From positions 1,492,001 to 1,556,000 of the forward strand of contig JAUPFP010000014.1 in NCBI GenBank assembly GCA_036925085.1: 64,000 nucleotides of DNA, read 5' to 3'. How positions within the stretch are numbered: position 1 is the stretch's first letter; each line of letters starts with the position of its first letter. This DNA is from Brachycybe producta (Eukaryota; Arthropoda; Diplopoda; Playtdesmida; Andrognathidae). Below are positions 44,068-55,100 of this stretch, piece by piece. A program made the translations under genes and the position numbers. Below the pieces are notes generated by a model. It saw only the letters and a list, made by a program, of their open reading frames with translations, did no database searches and was not told where the DNA came from.

Positions 44068-44344
44068 TGTAGAAGTACGCCTTTAAAAAGTGTTAAATCA
44101 TAGCATATATTGAGGTTGAAAATTAGGGTTCAATGGTTAGATTGTCACACAACACACACTGGTTCACGAAAGTGACTGTTCTAGTTTCTAAAATGATAAT
44201 TTTTTGTGAAATGGTCTCAAGCTGAAAGAATCATAAAACCAAAATCATAAAATACAACTTGGTTGCACCTTTAAAAAGGTGTATAGGCCCTATTATAATT
44301 TGTCATAATACCTTAAGGTGGTATTAGGCCCAAAGCCTTGAATT

Positions 44345-44890
44345 TGGACCTTGAAAAGTGGTTACTTCTAAAGGTGTCATCCGGTTTCCAAATTTTGTAC
44401 GATTTTAAGTTATTTACTTTTTTTTATTAAGGCCCTTTTTGACACACAAACGACTTTTTGCACTGCAAAATGAAGACGGTATTGTCGCTCAATATCTGAC
44501 CACTTTGAGACCACTTGCGGTGATTGTAATGCGGTCCAATTATGGTTGAGTGAACAAGCAAAAACAAAATTGATCGTATTTGGCGACATGAATGGTCTCA
44601 TTAGCCATTCATGCAAAGTAAACAAGATCAAAGAGACCGGCTGAAAGTGGTTGTAAAATTGTCTACGTGTCAACGACAAACGGTTGTCGTCGGTGGCGAA
44701 GAATTGACCACCTTTTGGCTACAGAAGTGCTGAGAAGTCAGAAAATTCTTGATGTATTTGTAAGATGTATTTTCATAGAAAATACATTGCAACCACAACT
44801 CAACCACCTTCGACTTCATTTTGCGGTTGAAAAGTGGTCAACTTTTAAAAGTGTGGTTGCTAGAATTACACCTTTAGATGTTAAAGGTGT
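44345..44890. repeat. Family J-related inverted block
   Basis: ACTTCATTTTGCGGTTGAAA near 44814 matches the family J phrase at 14609. The left side has GCACTGCAAAATGAAGACGG in inverse sense, and TCTAAAGGTGTCATCC / ACACCTTTAGATGTTAAAGG flank the block. Frames crossing it are not gene-like. Confidence 0.5.
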
Positions 44891-45380
44891 GTGTCACTTC
44901 AGTGTACTTGATTATAAGCGATTATATCGCTAATTAACAATTACAAAAAATACTCTGCAAACAGCCGGTTGGCCTATGGCAGAGGGATCTTAAGTAATTA
45001 ACACCTTTAATGATGGTGTAATCATAATAATAAAAAAAAAGAAAACTTACCGGGTTTGTTTTCTTACAAATTTACAACTCTGCCTGGTTCTGTTTCCTAA
45101 GTTTGTAACGAATTTTGTTAATGACCCACTTTTTTAAATGATGTGACTAGTTTTATATGAGGTGTTAGGTTAGATGAGGTTAGGACCAGGTGTTCTTGTT
45201 TTTAGGCAGGATATGACACTCGGGCTTCTCTTTCCTTTTCTCTTAACGACAAACTTTTCACGTTGACGGTGAATGATTTGAAGGCTGAAGACAGATGTGG
45301 TTTTTGTTCCTTTTGTTAAAAAAAAAAACAGATGAAAATTTCCATTTTTCGGAAAACTAATATTCAATTGTTACGCAGAA

Positions 45381-45382
<2 letters not shown>

Positions 45383-45408
<26 letters not shown>
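45383..45408. repeat. TA microsatellite
   Basis: AT dinucleotides repeat for about 26 bases, immediately before a family E element. Confidence 0.9.
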
Positions 45409-45411
<3 letters not shown>

Positions 45412-45592
45412 ACTGTCGATCTGGGGAATCAGTCAATGTGCATATTGCCTAGGCAATCTGCAACAACAACCAATCTGCAATATTCAATACATTTTAAATG
45501 TTGCATTTTGCAGATTCACCAGCATGTTGGTTTTGCAGATTACCAAGGCAATCTGCAGAATGACTGATTCCGCAGATTGACAGTCATTCGTA
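45405..45592. mobile_element. Family E fold-back element, second copy
   Basis: TTTTACTGTCGATCTGGGGA ... CCGCAGATTGACAGTCA are the ends. ATTGCCTAGGCAATCTGCA lies near the left and CAAGGCAATCTGCAGA near the right. It aligns with 15221-15420. Its left end abuts the TA microsatellite. Confidence 0.8.
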
Positions 45593-45727
45593 ACGGGGAA
45601 AAAGACACGTATGATAAGTTCATTGGTTGTAAAATTGTGTCAAGAGAATTACTCTTAGAAAAGTTCAATGTCAAAATATATAGTTTTTTTCCCCCTCACG
45701 AAAATACAACTAATATATAAATTAATC

Positions 45728-45813
45728 ACACCTTAACCTAATCAAATTGTGTGCAATTTGCCTAACTCAGTGTTAGGCAAATTGCACACAAATTGATTAG
45801 GTTAAGGTGTGAT
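45728..45813. repeat. Near-perfect palindrome
   Basis: CACACCTTAACCTAATCAAA...TTGTGTGCAATTTGCCTAAC and its inverse GTTAGGCAAATTGCACACAA...TTAGGTTAAGGTGTG enclose only about four bases. Confidence 0.92.
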
Positions 45814-45869
45814 TAATAGATTTTTATTAGAATTACAAATGATGCCACTAGGTGGAGTTACGTGGCCAC

Positions 45870-46285
45870 TCCCCTTAGATCTCAATGGCTAAGTTTTAAG
45901 AAGTGATTTTACGGTTACAAGTACGGAGCTTTTTTAAAGCATTTTGTAAACAAAATTCATTGTGTTTTCGAAACTTGATGAATAAATGAAGCGAGTGAAC
46001 CCTTTTTTCTGACGAGAAATCTGTTCGGAAATAATCATTTTATGACAGTTTTTAAAAGCCGATTTTTGGATTTTTGCTATTATCGGCGTTTTTAAAACTG
46101 TTATTATTAAATAATTATTTCCGAACAAAGATCGTCACAAAAAAGGATTCATTCGCTTAATTTATTCGTCAAGTTTCGAAAAAAAAAAAACAATGAATTT
46201 TGTTTATGCTTTAAAAAAGCTCCATACTTGTAACCTTGTAAATTCTCTTGTTAAAACTTAGCCACGTTCATTGAGATCTAAGGAG
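45870..46285. repeat. Fold-back of about 410 bp
   Basis: ACTCCCCTTAGATCTCAATG with GTTACAAGTACGGAGC at the left pairs with GCTCCATACTTGTAAC and TTCATTGAGATCTAAGGAGC at the right. ACAAAATTCATTGT pairs with ACAATGAATTTTGT, and TTCGGAAATAAT pairs with ATTATTTCCGAA. It is the longest simple fold-back in the window after the 24480-25055 palindrome and the composite family D. Confidence 0.85.
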
Positions 46286-46378
46286 CATGGCCACGATAAG
46301 ATGCGTAGTGATGGTAACGCCGCCCTAGGAGCACGATTTACAAGTAAAAAACCTAATGGTCACCACCGAATCGTGTAT

Positions 46379-46585
46379 ACAGGCAATTAGAAAACGGGAT
46401 GAACAGAAGTTGGCTCCGCCCTTTTTATGACGAACGGCAACTTCTAATTGGTTTGTTGTGTGGTTCGACGTTGAAAAGGGCGGAGCATGTGACTTCAGAC
46501 TACATAACCAACCAATTAGAAGTTGCCGTTCGTCATAAAAAAGGGCGGAGCCAACTTCTGTTCATCCCGTTTTCTAATTGCCTGT
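46379..46585. mobile_element. Family B fold-back MITE with exact 9-bp duplication
   Basis: It starts ACAGGCAATTAGAAAACGGG and ends AATTGCCTGT. The flanks ATCGTGTAT at 46370-46378 and 46586-46594 are identical. This is the cleanest copy. Confidence 0.93.
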
Positions 46586-46624
46586 ATCGTGTATACAGTT
46601 TTACACAGTGTTGTGTAAAACTGC

Positions 46625-46705
46625 TGGGCTTCTAAAGTGATTGTGTTACCCTTCTAGTTTCTAAAACATTTAAAAGTTTTTTCTTAACTTTTGCACCTGA
46701 AAAAC
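46625..46705. mobile_element. Family A right-arm fragment
   Basis: AGTGATTGTGTTACCCTTCT followed by AGTTTCTAAAACATTT is a right arm without its partner. Confidence 0.6.
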
Positions 46706-47715
46706 AGAATTACCGGAGTTTGATGGATGTTTTTATTTACTCTTTAAAAAAAATCACCTGAAAACTCTTCTAAATCTCAGCTGAGTTAAAAGTAGTTTAG
46801 TTGAAGTGGGATTTGCATAAAACTAAATTAAAATAAATTAATCCAAGTTAAGAATGAATACAAATTTAGAAGAAAAACAGGGTTTACATGAGGAAAGTTT
46901 TTAAAGTTAGAAAAATTAAGTTAAAAGTTAGACGAAGTGGGAATTAGAAGAAAAAAATTATATATATAATATCCCAAGTCTGTGTATGTGTGTGTGTGTG
47001 TGTGTGGAGTAACACTGTACAAACCCCTTGAAGCACGTCGGAGTTTATATAAATTTGAATAAATAAACCGTTTTTTTTTCTCAAGGTCAACTATATGTTG
47101 AACTCTTCCTTTGGAAAGTGTAGAAGGGGGGGGGGAGAGAGAGAAAAGTGGGAGGGGTGACTGAAATTGAAATGAAAAGGAGTAAAAAAAAGGAAAAAAC
47201 GACGCGCATGCGCACAATTGCCTGTGAATTTTGCTCCCGTCATTTATGACGGGTTACCCACCCCACTAGTAATTATATATAGTAGGAGCAAACATTGACA
47301 TAACAGTGGTTCAGGCAAAGTAAGAGTTAGGGTCGGCTTCACACGGGGACCATTTTTGTGGTACCACAAAGTGGGCCGCCTTCGGTTTCACTGTGTTTTC
47401 CTTCTTTTAAAAAAAAGTGGCCTATACTCCTAATGCTAGCAGTGATTGCCCAACTTTAGGATGAAATATTAACTAGAACTCTTGTTAAATAGATTAGAAA
47501 AACCCGGATCTTGTTGACGTCACCGTTTAAAACAGGTGGCCTTTTAAATGAATGAAAAGGCCATGGGTTCATCTGTTTCATTCTCATATTTTCGATTTCC
47601 TTTATGAATATTAATTTTCACCTTACTGACGTCAAATCTACTTGAGAACGTTTTTTTTTTAATATTACGTCATTTAAGTAACTACGTTTAAGTAATTGTT
47701 TTTTATGAGCAATAT
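46706..47715. other. Noncoding stretch
   Basis: It includes a TG microsatellite at about 46982-47005 and a G tract at 47127. No supported gene. Confidence 0.45.
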
Positions 47716-47719
47716 TAAG

Positions 47720-47925
47720 AGAAAAACAATAGAAAAGTGTCTTAGAAACTAGAAGAGTAGCTCAATCATTTTAAAATTATATTAAAAATATATCAACATG
47801 AAAATATCATGTTGATATATTTTTTTTTAAAATAAACTTTTTATAGTTTGGTTATTTTTCAAACTTAAAACATAAAAAGTTTATTTTGAAAGATATCATT
47901 TAAGTGATTGAGTTATACCTAGTAA
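47720..47925. mobile_element. Family A fold-back element
   Basis: TCTTAGAAACTAGAAGAGTA and TAAGTGATTGAGTTATACCT are the arms. The central TATCAACATGAAAATATCAT is itself palindromic. A family C element begins at its right edge. Confidence 0.7.
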
Positions 47926-48215
47926 ACACACCTGATAATTTAAATGCATTTAAATAATAAACGTGTTTCTACAGAGCCCTGTGAAGGACAAACAAACAGT
48001 ATGTCGAATTCAATTTATTCAGTTAATTAATCTGAAAATGTTGAGTTAATATTTAAATATAATTTATAAACTATTGACATTAAAATATTGATTTTGTATT
48101 TCAATTTAAAATATTAATAATTAAAGTCAATTTTTATTTGGTGTTCATGTCCTTAACTGAATTCCGTATAATTCACCTAAACACATTTAATTTGAATTCC
48201 TATAACTCATGTGTC
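47925..48215. mobile_element. Family C element
   Basis: It begins CACACCTGATAATTTAAATG and contains ACAGAGCCCTGTGAAGGACA and ATTCCGTATAATTCACCT. It is opposite in orientation to 41170-41440. Confidence 0.8.
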
Positions 48216-48404
48216 TACAAAGGTATTATTACTCTTCTAGTTTCTATAAACACATTCAAGTTTTATCTTAATTTTCCCCATTAAAACAATATCTTAACTA
48301 GAATAAAAAATAGAAAGAAAGACAATAAAATAATATATTAACAAAATATGTTTTATTTGTCAACTTTAAACGGGAATCTGAACCGGTAATTATTAATTAC
48401 GGTT

Positions 48405-48730
48405 CGGATTTTTATGCAATATCGAAGCGACTGTTTCTCAATTTGTGGCCCGAGGGCCAATTTTGAAGTAATCATCTTCATCATCATTAGAACAACTGCA
48501 ATTATGCTTTTTATGATTAAAAAAATGACTGGTTAGAGGCTAGAACTCTCTTGTTGATACTTGATAATAACCAAAACATCTAGCCTCTAACCGGTCTTTT
48601 TTATTTGAAAAAAAACTATTAATTGTTGGTTGATTTTCTGAATTGGAGATTGTAACTTCAACAATTGGCACTTGTGGCCACAGATTGAGAAACATTTGCT
48701 TTGATATTTTGCATAAAAATCCGAGCCTTA
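48405..48730. mobile_element. Family F fold-back adjoining the second defensin-like gene
   Basis: GGTTCGGATTTTTATGCAAT and TTGCATAAAAATCCGAGCC are the ends. GGTTAGAGGCTAGAA and TCTAGCCTCTAACC are the inner arms. It ends about 7 bp beyond the stop codon of the minus-strand gene (48737-48739). It carries TTTATT at 48600-48605, an AATAAA on the gene's strand about 130 nt downstream of the stop. Confidence 0.85.
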
Positions 48731-48736
48731 GAAGGA

Positions 48737-51230
48737 TCACCATAATACGTAATGGTGTTCTAAATGTAGAGTTTCTGGAATTTCTCGTTTATTCCTCGAG
48801 TTTTTCGATTTTGCTTTATTTTTGGGACTTCGTCCAGTTGTTGACCGACGTTTATTGGTTCCTCTTCTTTTTCGTTTGTTTTTCGGCTTAGATTTCGTTG
48901 TTTTACGTTTCTTCTTCCCTTTTTTCTTCTTAGTAGGCCTACCTTTTTTTCTAGTTTTCGCCTTTTTCTTCTTTGGTTTACGTTTCTTTTTAGAATTTCT
49001 GATTTTCTTGTTGTTTTTAGTGTTTGAATCTTCATCTTCATTTTCAGGAATCATTGTCTGAATTCCATTTTGTCCTCTTTGTTTCTTATTTCCTCCATTT
49101 TTTGGTGATCGTATGGCAAAGTCTTCATGTTCTGGGTATTGTTGGCCATCATGAGGTCGTTCGTTGTTGGTTGGTTGCCAGTTTCCATTTTGGGTGTGTT
49201 TTGGATAAGACTGTTCCCAGTTGGGTTCTTCATTGTCTATTTGCCAGGGATCAAACTGGCCATAATTTTGGTCATTTTCATGGTCATTTTGCATTGGATC
49301 CCATGATCCATATTGGTCGTTTTCGTCATATACTGGTGCCCAGTTTTCATTTTCATTGTGTTCTGGATTCCACTGTCCAAAGTTTTGTCCATATTCACTG
49401 TGTTCTGGATTCCACTGTCCAAAGTTTTGTCCATATTCACTGTCTCCGTTTTCTGGTTCCCAATTTTTATTTCCTGTATGCTTTGGATTAAATTGGCCCT
49501 GTTCTTGTCCTCCATTGTTATCTTCATCTACTGGCTCCCAATTTTCGTTGCCTTTGCGCCTTGGAGTAGGTTGATCCTGTTCTTGTCCTCCATTGTTGTT
49601 ATCTTCATCTACTGGCCCCCAATTTCTTTTGCCTTTGGGCCTTGGGTTAAATTGACTCTGTTCTTGTCCTCCGTTGTTATTATATTCATCTACTGGCCCC
49701 CAATTTTCACTGCCTTTGCGCTTTGGGTTAAATTGACCCTGTTCTTGTACTCCATAATGGTCATTGTCATCTACTGGTCCCCAATTTCCTTTGCTATTGG
49801 GTCTTGGATTAAATTGACCCTGTTTTTGGCCTCCATTGTTGTTATCTTCATCTACTGGCCCCCAATTTTCACTGCCTTTGCGCCTTGGATTAGGTTGATC
49901 CTGTTGTTGTCCTCCATCATGGAAATCGTAGTCTTCTGGTTCCCCATTTCCATTTCCTTTGCTATTTTGGTACCACTGGCCTTGATAGTATCCATCTGAA
50001 TCATCATCCGGTTCCCTATTTCTGCTATTGTCATTGGTTTCTCTTTGGTAAGGTTCTGAACTATCTGGCATGTCCTCGTCATTGTCATCTTCATTGTCCT
50101 CTTCTGGGTTTTCGTAACTGGTGTCGGAATAACGATTGTTGTATTTGTTTAGTTTTCTTCTTCGTCTTGCGGCCTTTCGTTTTCTGTTTGGCTTTTTCGT
50201 TGAGCAACAGCATTTTGTATTCGAACAAAAACCATATTTGTAATTTTCTAATTGGCAATCGTTTTTGCAATCGAATTTGGCCTTTTCCTGGTCTGGAATG
50301 TGACAGAATTGCATTTTACAGTTAAGTCGTTGGTCGGCCGGCGTCTCCATATCGGTAAAATCATCTAAGAATTATGGAATTGAGAAAAGGTGTGTTTTAT
50401 GAACGGTTGAATTTCGAAAACTCTTGATTATTCTACGATTTAAGAACAGCGCACTAAGGAGAAATTGAAAGTGTTTTAGAAACTAGAAGGGTAGCCCAAT
50501 TACTGAAGCGGTATTTTTCATGTTTGATATATTTCAAAAATTTTCAAACTGCCATAAAAAGTTTATTTTAAAAGATAACAGCTGATTTTGACATTCTGAT
50601 TAAGTCTGTCTTTCAAAAGAGCATAAATTAAGAAGAAACTGGAAAATATTTTAGAAAACTAGAAGTGTAGTTCAATCACTTTAGGGTCATTTTTATATTG
50701 ATATCTTTCAAAATAAACTTTTTAAAGACAAAAATATAGATATATCGTCTGCTTTATGTTCAGAAATGTTTCAAACTGACTTAAAAGTTTATTTTGAAAG
50801 ATATCAAACATAAAAATAGCCTTAATTTATTGAGGCGCTACCCTTCTAGTTTCTAAAACACACGTTTCTTTTCGATTTTGCAACTTAAGTATTTTCATTT
50901 TGAATGACATCTTTCAAAATAAACGTTTTTGTAGACAAAAACTGACAAAAAATATCGTCAGCCTTAGTTATTTTTCAAAATGACATTAAAAAGCTTATTT
51001 TGAAAGATATGAAAAATAATACCCTCTTAAGTTATAATTTAGTTACCCTTCTAGTTTCTGAAACACTTTTCAGGTTTCTTCTTAATTTTGGCTTTTTTTT
51101 AAAAAAAAAAAAAAAGAGTGTAAATAATCAGCTGACCAAACTAACTTTTTGTTTCGATGATGCTGACCACCACGCTCATTAGTAACTGTAACGCCACACT
51201 GACACTCAAGACACCGTTGTAACCCTTCAT
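48737..51230 (-). CDS. Secreted defensin-like eight-cysteine protein with Asn/Gln repeat tail and Lys-rich end
   Basis: Two minus-strand exons, 51230-51146 and 50364-48737, join in phase 1 (A|GTTAGT donor, TTCTTAG acceptor) into 570 residues. Exon 1 reads as a signal peptide (MKGYNGVLSVSVALQLLMSV). Cysteines at 44, 49, 61, 65, 75, 80, 81 and 82 give C-x4-C-x11-C-x3-C-x9-C-x4-CCC, aligned with the paralogue at 42716-44067; the intron position and phase are also shared. A very basic linker (NRKRKAARRRRKL) follows, with tetra-Arg that furin-like proteases could cut. Then come about seven units of roughly 27 residues around NWGPVDEDNNNGGQEQGQ, a Trp/His-containing part, and a strongly Lys/Arg-rich C-terminus. 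The last 15 residues (EIPETLHLEHHYVLW) follow RNKR, a furin-type site. It is expected to be secreted; function unknown. The alternative is a structural matrix protein whose cysteines only crosslink. Confidence 0.85.
49490..49900 (-). repeat. About 81-bp coding repeats in the second defensin-like gene
   Basis: Units encode variants of NPRRKGSENWGPVDEDNNNG followed by GQEQGQF. Five are clear and two more are eroded towards the C-terminus. The reverse strand is also open through the array, which is a shadow. Confidence 0.85.
50204..50320 (-). other. Eight-cysteine defensin-like module of the second gene
   Basis: The module runs from NCKMQFC through CKNDC to YGFCSNTKCCC. GFC...C fits the gamma-core pattern, and the C-x3-C-x9-C-x4-CC part has exactly beta-defensin-type spacing. 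It is shorter than its paralogue by two and seven residues in the two variable loops. Confidence 0.75.
50455..51085. mobile_element. Family A cluster in the intron of the second defensin-like gene
   Basis: Three copies lie in line: 50455-50600 (left arm TTTTAGAAACTAGAAGGGTA), 50635-50880 (complete, right arm GCGCTACCCTTCTAGTTTCT) and 50880-51085 (right arm TAGTTACCCTTCTAGTTTCT). They make up most of the 781-bp intron. Confidence 0.75.
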
Positions 51231-51599
51231 TGTTTTGAAATTGTAGGAACGGTTTTGGTCCTTAAGGAACAAGAAGAAGAAGACTTTTTACTTGTAAAAA
51301 AAAAAAGTATCTTTGGGAACCGGTTATAGGTTTTGTTGGACAACCGTAAAAGTTTTGTTAGGTTTTCTAGTCTCTTCTTCTGTTGTAATTTGCAACGTGT
51401 CAAAACAGCTGTGTTTTATGTTAAAAAAACCTAAAGTGAGTGAGAAAGAGAAAATCCATACATCCTAAATGAGGATTTTTACCCAATATTTCGTCTCAAA
51501 TGGACGGTATTTATTTACCGCTTGAAAAATTAGACATTAACCACGAATGAACCAAGAAATTGGTTTCATCTTGTAAGGTGCAGCTTTTTAAAAAAAAAT

Positions 51600-52215
51600 T
51601 CAAAAAAGTTTGCTTAGAAACTAGAAGAGTAAATTGATTGAGTCGCCCTTCTAGTTTCTAAAGCACAGTCGTTTTTATGTTGATATTTTTCAAAAGAGGA
51701 AAGTGGAGTTACACTTCTACTTTCTAAAGTACATTCGTGTTTCATGTGTTTTATGTTGATATCTTACAAAATAAACTTTTTATAGGCAAGTTTTTAAAAA
51801 TATTGCCCTAAAAAGCTTAATTTGAACGATATCAACATGAAAGTACCTTTGAGTGATGGAGTTACCCTTTTACTTTCTAAAGCACATTCAGGTTTCATGT
51901 GTATTTTATGTTGATATCTTACAAAATAAACTTTTTATTGACAAGAATTTTAAAAATATTGCCATAAAAAGCTTAATTTGAAAGATATCAACATGAAAGT
52001 ACTCTTGAGTGATGCAGTTACCCTTCTACTTTCTAAAGCACATTCAGGTTTCATGTGTGTTTTATGTTGATATCTTACAAAATTAACTTTTTATTGACAA
52101 GAATTTTAAAAATATTGCCATAAAAAGCTTAATTTGAAAGATATTAACATAAAAGTACTCTTGAGTGATTGAGTTGCCCTTCTAGTTTCTAAAGCACAAT
52201 TCAGGTTTCTCTTCA
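51600..52215. mobile_element. Family A derivative amplified as about three tandem units of 160 bp
   Basis: Blocks at about 51727-51890, 51891-52047 and 52048-52205 share TCATGTGT.TTTTATGTTGAT, AAAAAGCTTAATTTGAA and GAGTGATG.AGTTACCCTT. The units derive from a family A right half. They lie about 370 bp 5' of the second defensin-like gene. Confidence 0.8.
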
Positions 52216-52850
52216 TTTTGTTCCTGAAAGATAGAAAAATCAAAGAATATAAAATGAAAATAATTTTCTACATTTTTGAAGGAGAATTTAAATTGAAAAG
52301 AGTATAAAATAAAATACTGATAAGTTGATAATATTTCGAAATTGACTTGACATTTCAAGCTTGAAAATGAGATTGAGAAAAAGAGAGAGAAAAAACACGC
52401 TTTGATAAGTTGAATAAAACACATGTTGGTGTGAATTATTTATGAAACAAACCCCCCCCCCCCCCCCCCCCCCTCCACCAAAAAACACAAGACACATCTA
52501 TAAAGGAAGACAAGAGAGAGTGTGTTACTTTTAAGGGGAGAAAAAAACCGGAAACAGAGTAGAACAGCAGGAAATAAACCTGTGTTATATGAAGAAAAAA
52601 AAAACTTCTAGTCACATTTACTTTTATTGTCAAAGAAACAAGTTCAAAAGTGGAAACTGAAAGCTAAAAATTGGATTACACTTATACAGGGTGTGTATAA
52701 TAATTGAATAAAAAAAATTCTGGGTTTCTAAATCCATTACTACAAAATAAGGGAAAGACACAGAAGGGCCAAATTAACTTGTGACAGGTTTGTTTTCTGC
52801 GCATGTGCACAAGTTTTCATAGACTTCTATGACTTCTATAGACTTCTAAT
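52216..52850. other. Noncoding stretch with a poly-C tract
   Basis: A run of 22 C (52452-52473) is the main feature. No gene is seen. Confidence 0.5.
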
Positions 52851-52856
52851 CCTTTT

Positions 52857-53210
52857 TCAAAATGGAGATGTAATCCTTTTTTCAAATTGGTGATCTTTAT
52901 TATTTTTTCAAAATGGCGATCTTTAATATTTTTTTTCAAAATGGCGATCTTTAATCCTTTTTGAAATGGCGATTTTAAATACTTTTTTCAAAATGGCGAT
53001 TTTTAATACTTTTTTTCAAAATGGCGATTTTTAATACTTTTTTTCAAAATGGCGATTTTTAATACTTTTTTTCAAAATGGCGATTTTTAATACTTTTTTC
53101 AAATGGGGATCTTTAATCCTTTTCGAAATGGCTATTTTTAATACTTTTTTTCAAAATGGCGATTTTTAATACTTTTTTTCAAAATGGCGATCTTAAATCC
53201 TTTTTTCAAA
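52857..53210. repeat. About 29-bp tandem array, roughly 12 units
   Basis: The unit TTTTTTCAAAATGGCGATTT plus TTAATAC repeats with small length changes. GATCTTTAATCC variants occur at the edges. Confidence 0.9.
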
Positions 53211-53860
53211 CTCTTAAGATTTGAAGACATTCTGTACCAAGTATGGGAGGGGGAGGGTGGGGTTGGGGGGGTGTCGTCTATTGAATATTTCATATATTGA
53301 AAAAGAGAATGAAATTGAAGAGAGAAAAGATGATGGGTTACTTTATTTCTGAAAAGGTTTAATATACCCAAGAATATAATAACATTTTCGATTTTCTTTT
53401 GTGTTTTTTTTTACTGTTTCGAATACTTGTGGATAAAAACAATAGAAAAGTAGCTTTGAAAATTGGGATGTAATTTTCTTGTCTCTCTTGACAATTGGTT
53501 TTTCTCTTTTCTATTGTCTTTTTCTCAAGAGATTTCATCTTCAATGAAAATTCTTTTGTGTGGTCATAAGACTTAAGGGGGGGGGGGGGGTGGAGGAGGG
53601 TAGTGAAAAAAAAGACAGCGCCATCTGTTGGTGAACAGGAAGCTAAATTTAGTAGAACAGTGAAATGTTTAAGCCATGTTAAATATACAGAGGTAACTCA
53701 GCTAAGAGTTCTTCCTATGGAGGAGCATTTCGTGCCATAGGTGAGTGTGGCCAATAGAGGGCGCCACTTCTTCTTAGAGCTTCGGTCACATGCCCGCCCT
53801 TTTCAATTTTCAATTTGTTGAAATTCGGTCTGACTCTCATAAAAGCGCAGAGCAAACGTC
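53211..53860. other. Noncoding stretch
   Basis: It contains a G-rich tract (53578-53600), a short hairpin TTCCTATGGAGGAGCATTTC...GCCATAGG, and a half copy of a B'-type element (CCCGCCCTTTTCAATTTT...GACTCTCATAAAAGCGC, 53790-53860). No gene. Confidence 0.45.
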
Positions 53861-53870
53861 GGTGTGTCCC

Positions 53871-54046
53871 ACAGATATTTAGAAATCGGGACGAACTTCA
53901 GTTGGCTCCGCCCTTGTTATGACGACCGGCAACTTCTAATTGGTTGGTTATGTAGTCTGACCACACAACAAACGGAATTAGAAGTTGCCGGTCGTCATAA
54001 CAAGGACGGAGCCAACTGAAGTTCTTCCCGATTTCTAAATACCTGT
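53871..54046. mobile_element. Family B MITE, internally deleted, exact 9-bp duplication
   Basis: The ends ACAGATATTTAGAAATCGGG and AAATACCTGT are inverted copies. The flanks GTGTGTCCC at 53862-53870 and 54047-54055 are identical. At 176 bp it lacks about 30 bp of the usual centre. Confidence 0.88.
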
Positions 54047-54055
54047 GTGTGTCCC

Positions 54056-55100
54056 TGTCTTTACATGCCTGTGACCACAACACCAATTGATTGAATTGGA
54101 AATGCGGTAGGCTGCATGCAGCATGCAGAAATTTAGTTTTTCCGTTGTCGTCGTCGTCGTCGTCCCTTTATGAGGTTATCCAACTTCGAGATGAGCCTTC
54201 AATGGGCTTCCTATTGAAATAAGATGATATTGACCTTTTTGCCGGCTGCGTTACGTTCGGCTGTATATAATAATTTGATTAATTTCTTTAAAAGACAAAA
54301 TACAAATATCCTAGTAACAGTAACCTAATAAAGGTCCAGACACATATCAAACAATGGCCTTAAATCGTATTGTTCTGTTTCTTAAAGATGAGACAAGTTT
54401 AGTTTTAACACATTGGGCTCCTCAAATGGATGCATTGATTAACCCTAAGGGCCTTTAATTATTGTGGATTTCTTTAATCAAGTCAAATCTGCAGATTGCC
54501 TAGGCAATATGAAAAACCACCAACCTACTACTACTGGCGATTTTTCTCACAAGATTTCGTGTAAGAAATGAGTCAAATATTAGGCCTACTGTGAATCTTG
54601 CACAGTTTCTTGCAATAAAAAATAAGAGGTGAGACGAATCCTAAATTTTCTCGAATCCGAATCCTAAAAGGTTCTCGAATCCTTCATATAAGAATCCTAT
54701 ATTATTCATTAAGAAGATACAAATAAATGAAATAATATTAAATATTAAATTATTAATAATAAAAAACAAGTGTGACACTCAAGGGTCGCCACGAGGTGAT
54801 CCATTGGTGATCCGGATAACCACCGAAATTGCAATAATCGTCGGTTTTTTGGTTAGTGAACGCTTGCTTCTATTGGACGTCAATGAAGTTAAAACTTAAT
54901 TTTACCAAAGTTTTTAACAGGTTTTTTTTAAAGGTTTAGGATTCGAAAGATTCGAAAGACGAAAAAAAGGGAGAAGATTCGTGTTTCCGAATCTGGAATA
55001 TTTTTCAAGATTCGCGGGATTCGAGAATTTGAATGTTCCTACAAAAAAACAACGAAGATGAGCGTTTTCTGTGTTTGTGTTTTTATTAACTGTTTGATTT
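54056..55100. other. Noncoding stretch with GATTCG-type repeats
   Basis: A GTC microsatellite (about 54145-54165), a family E fragment (CTGCAGATTGCCTAGGCAAT, 54489) and a loose fold-back of TCGAATCC / GGATTCGA words (54630-55035) are present. CAAGATTCGCGGGATTC recurs near 57872. Confidence 0.5.

Noticed and set aside
49313-49999. 228-codon plus-strand hydrophobic frame
   Set aside because: It is the antisense shadow of the coding repeats in the minus-strand defensin-like gene, which has a signal exon and cysteine module supporting it.
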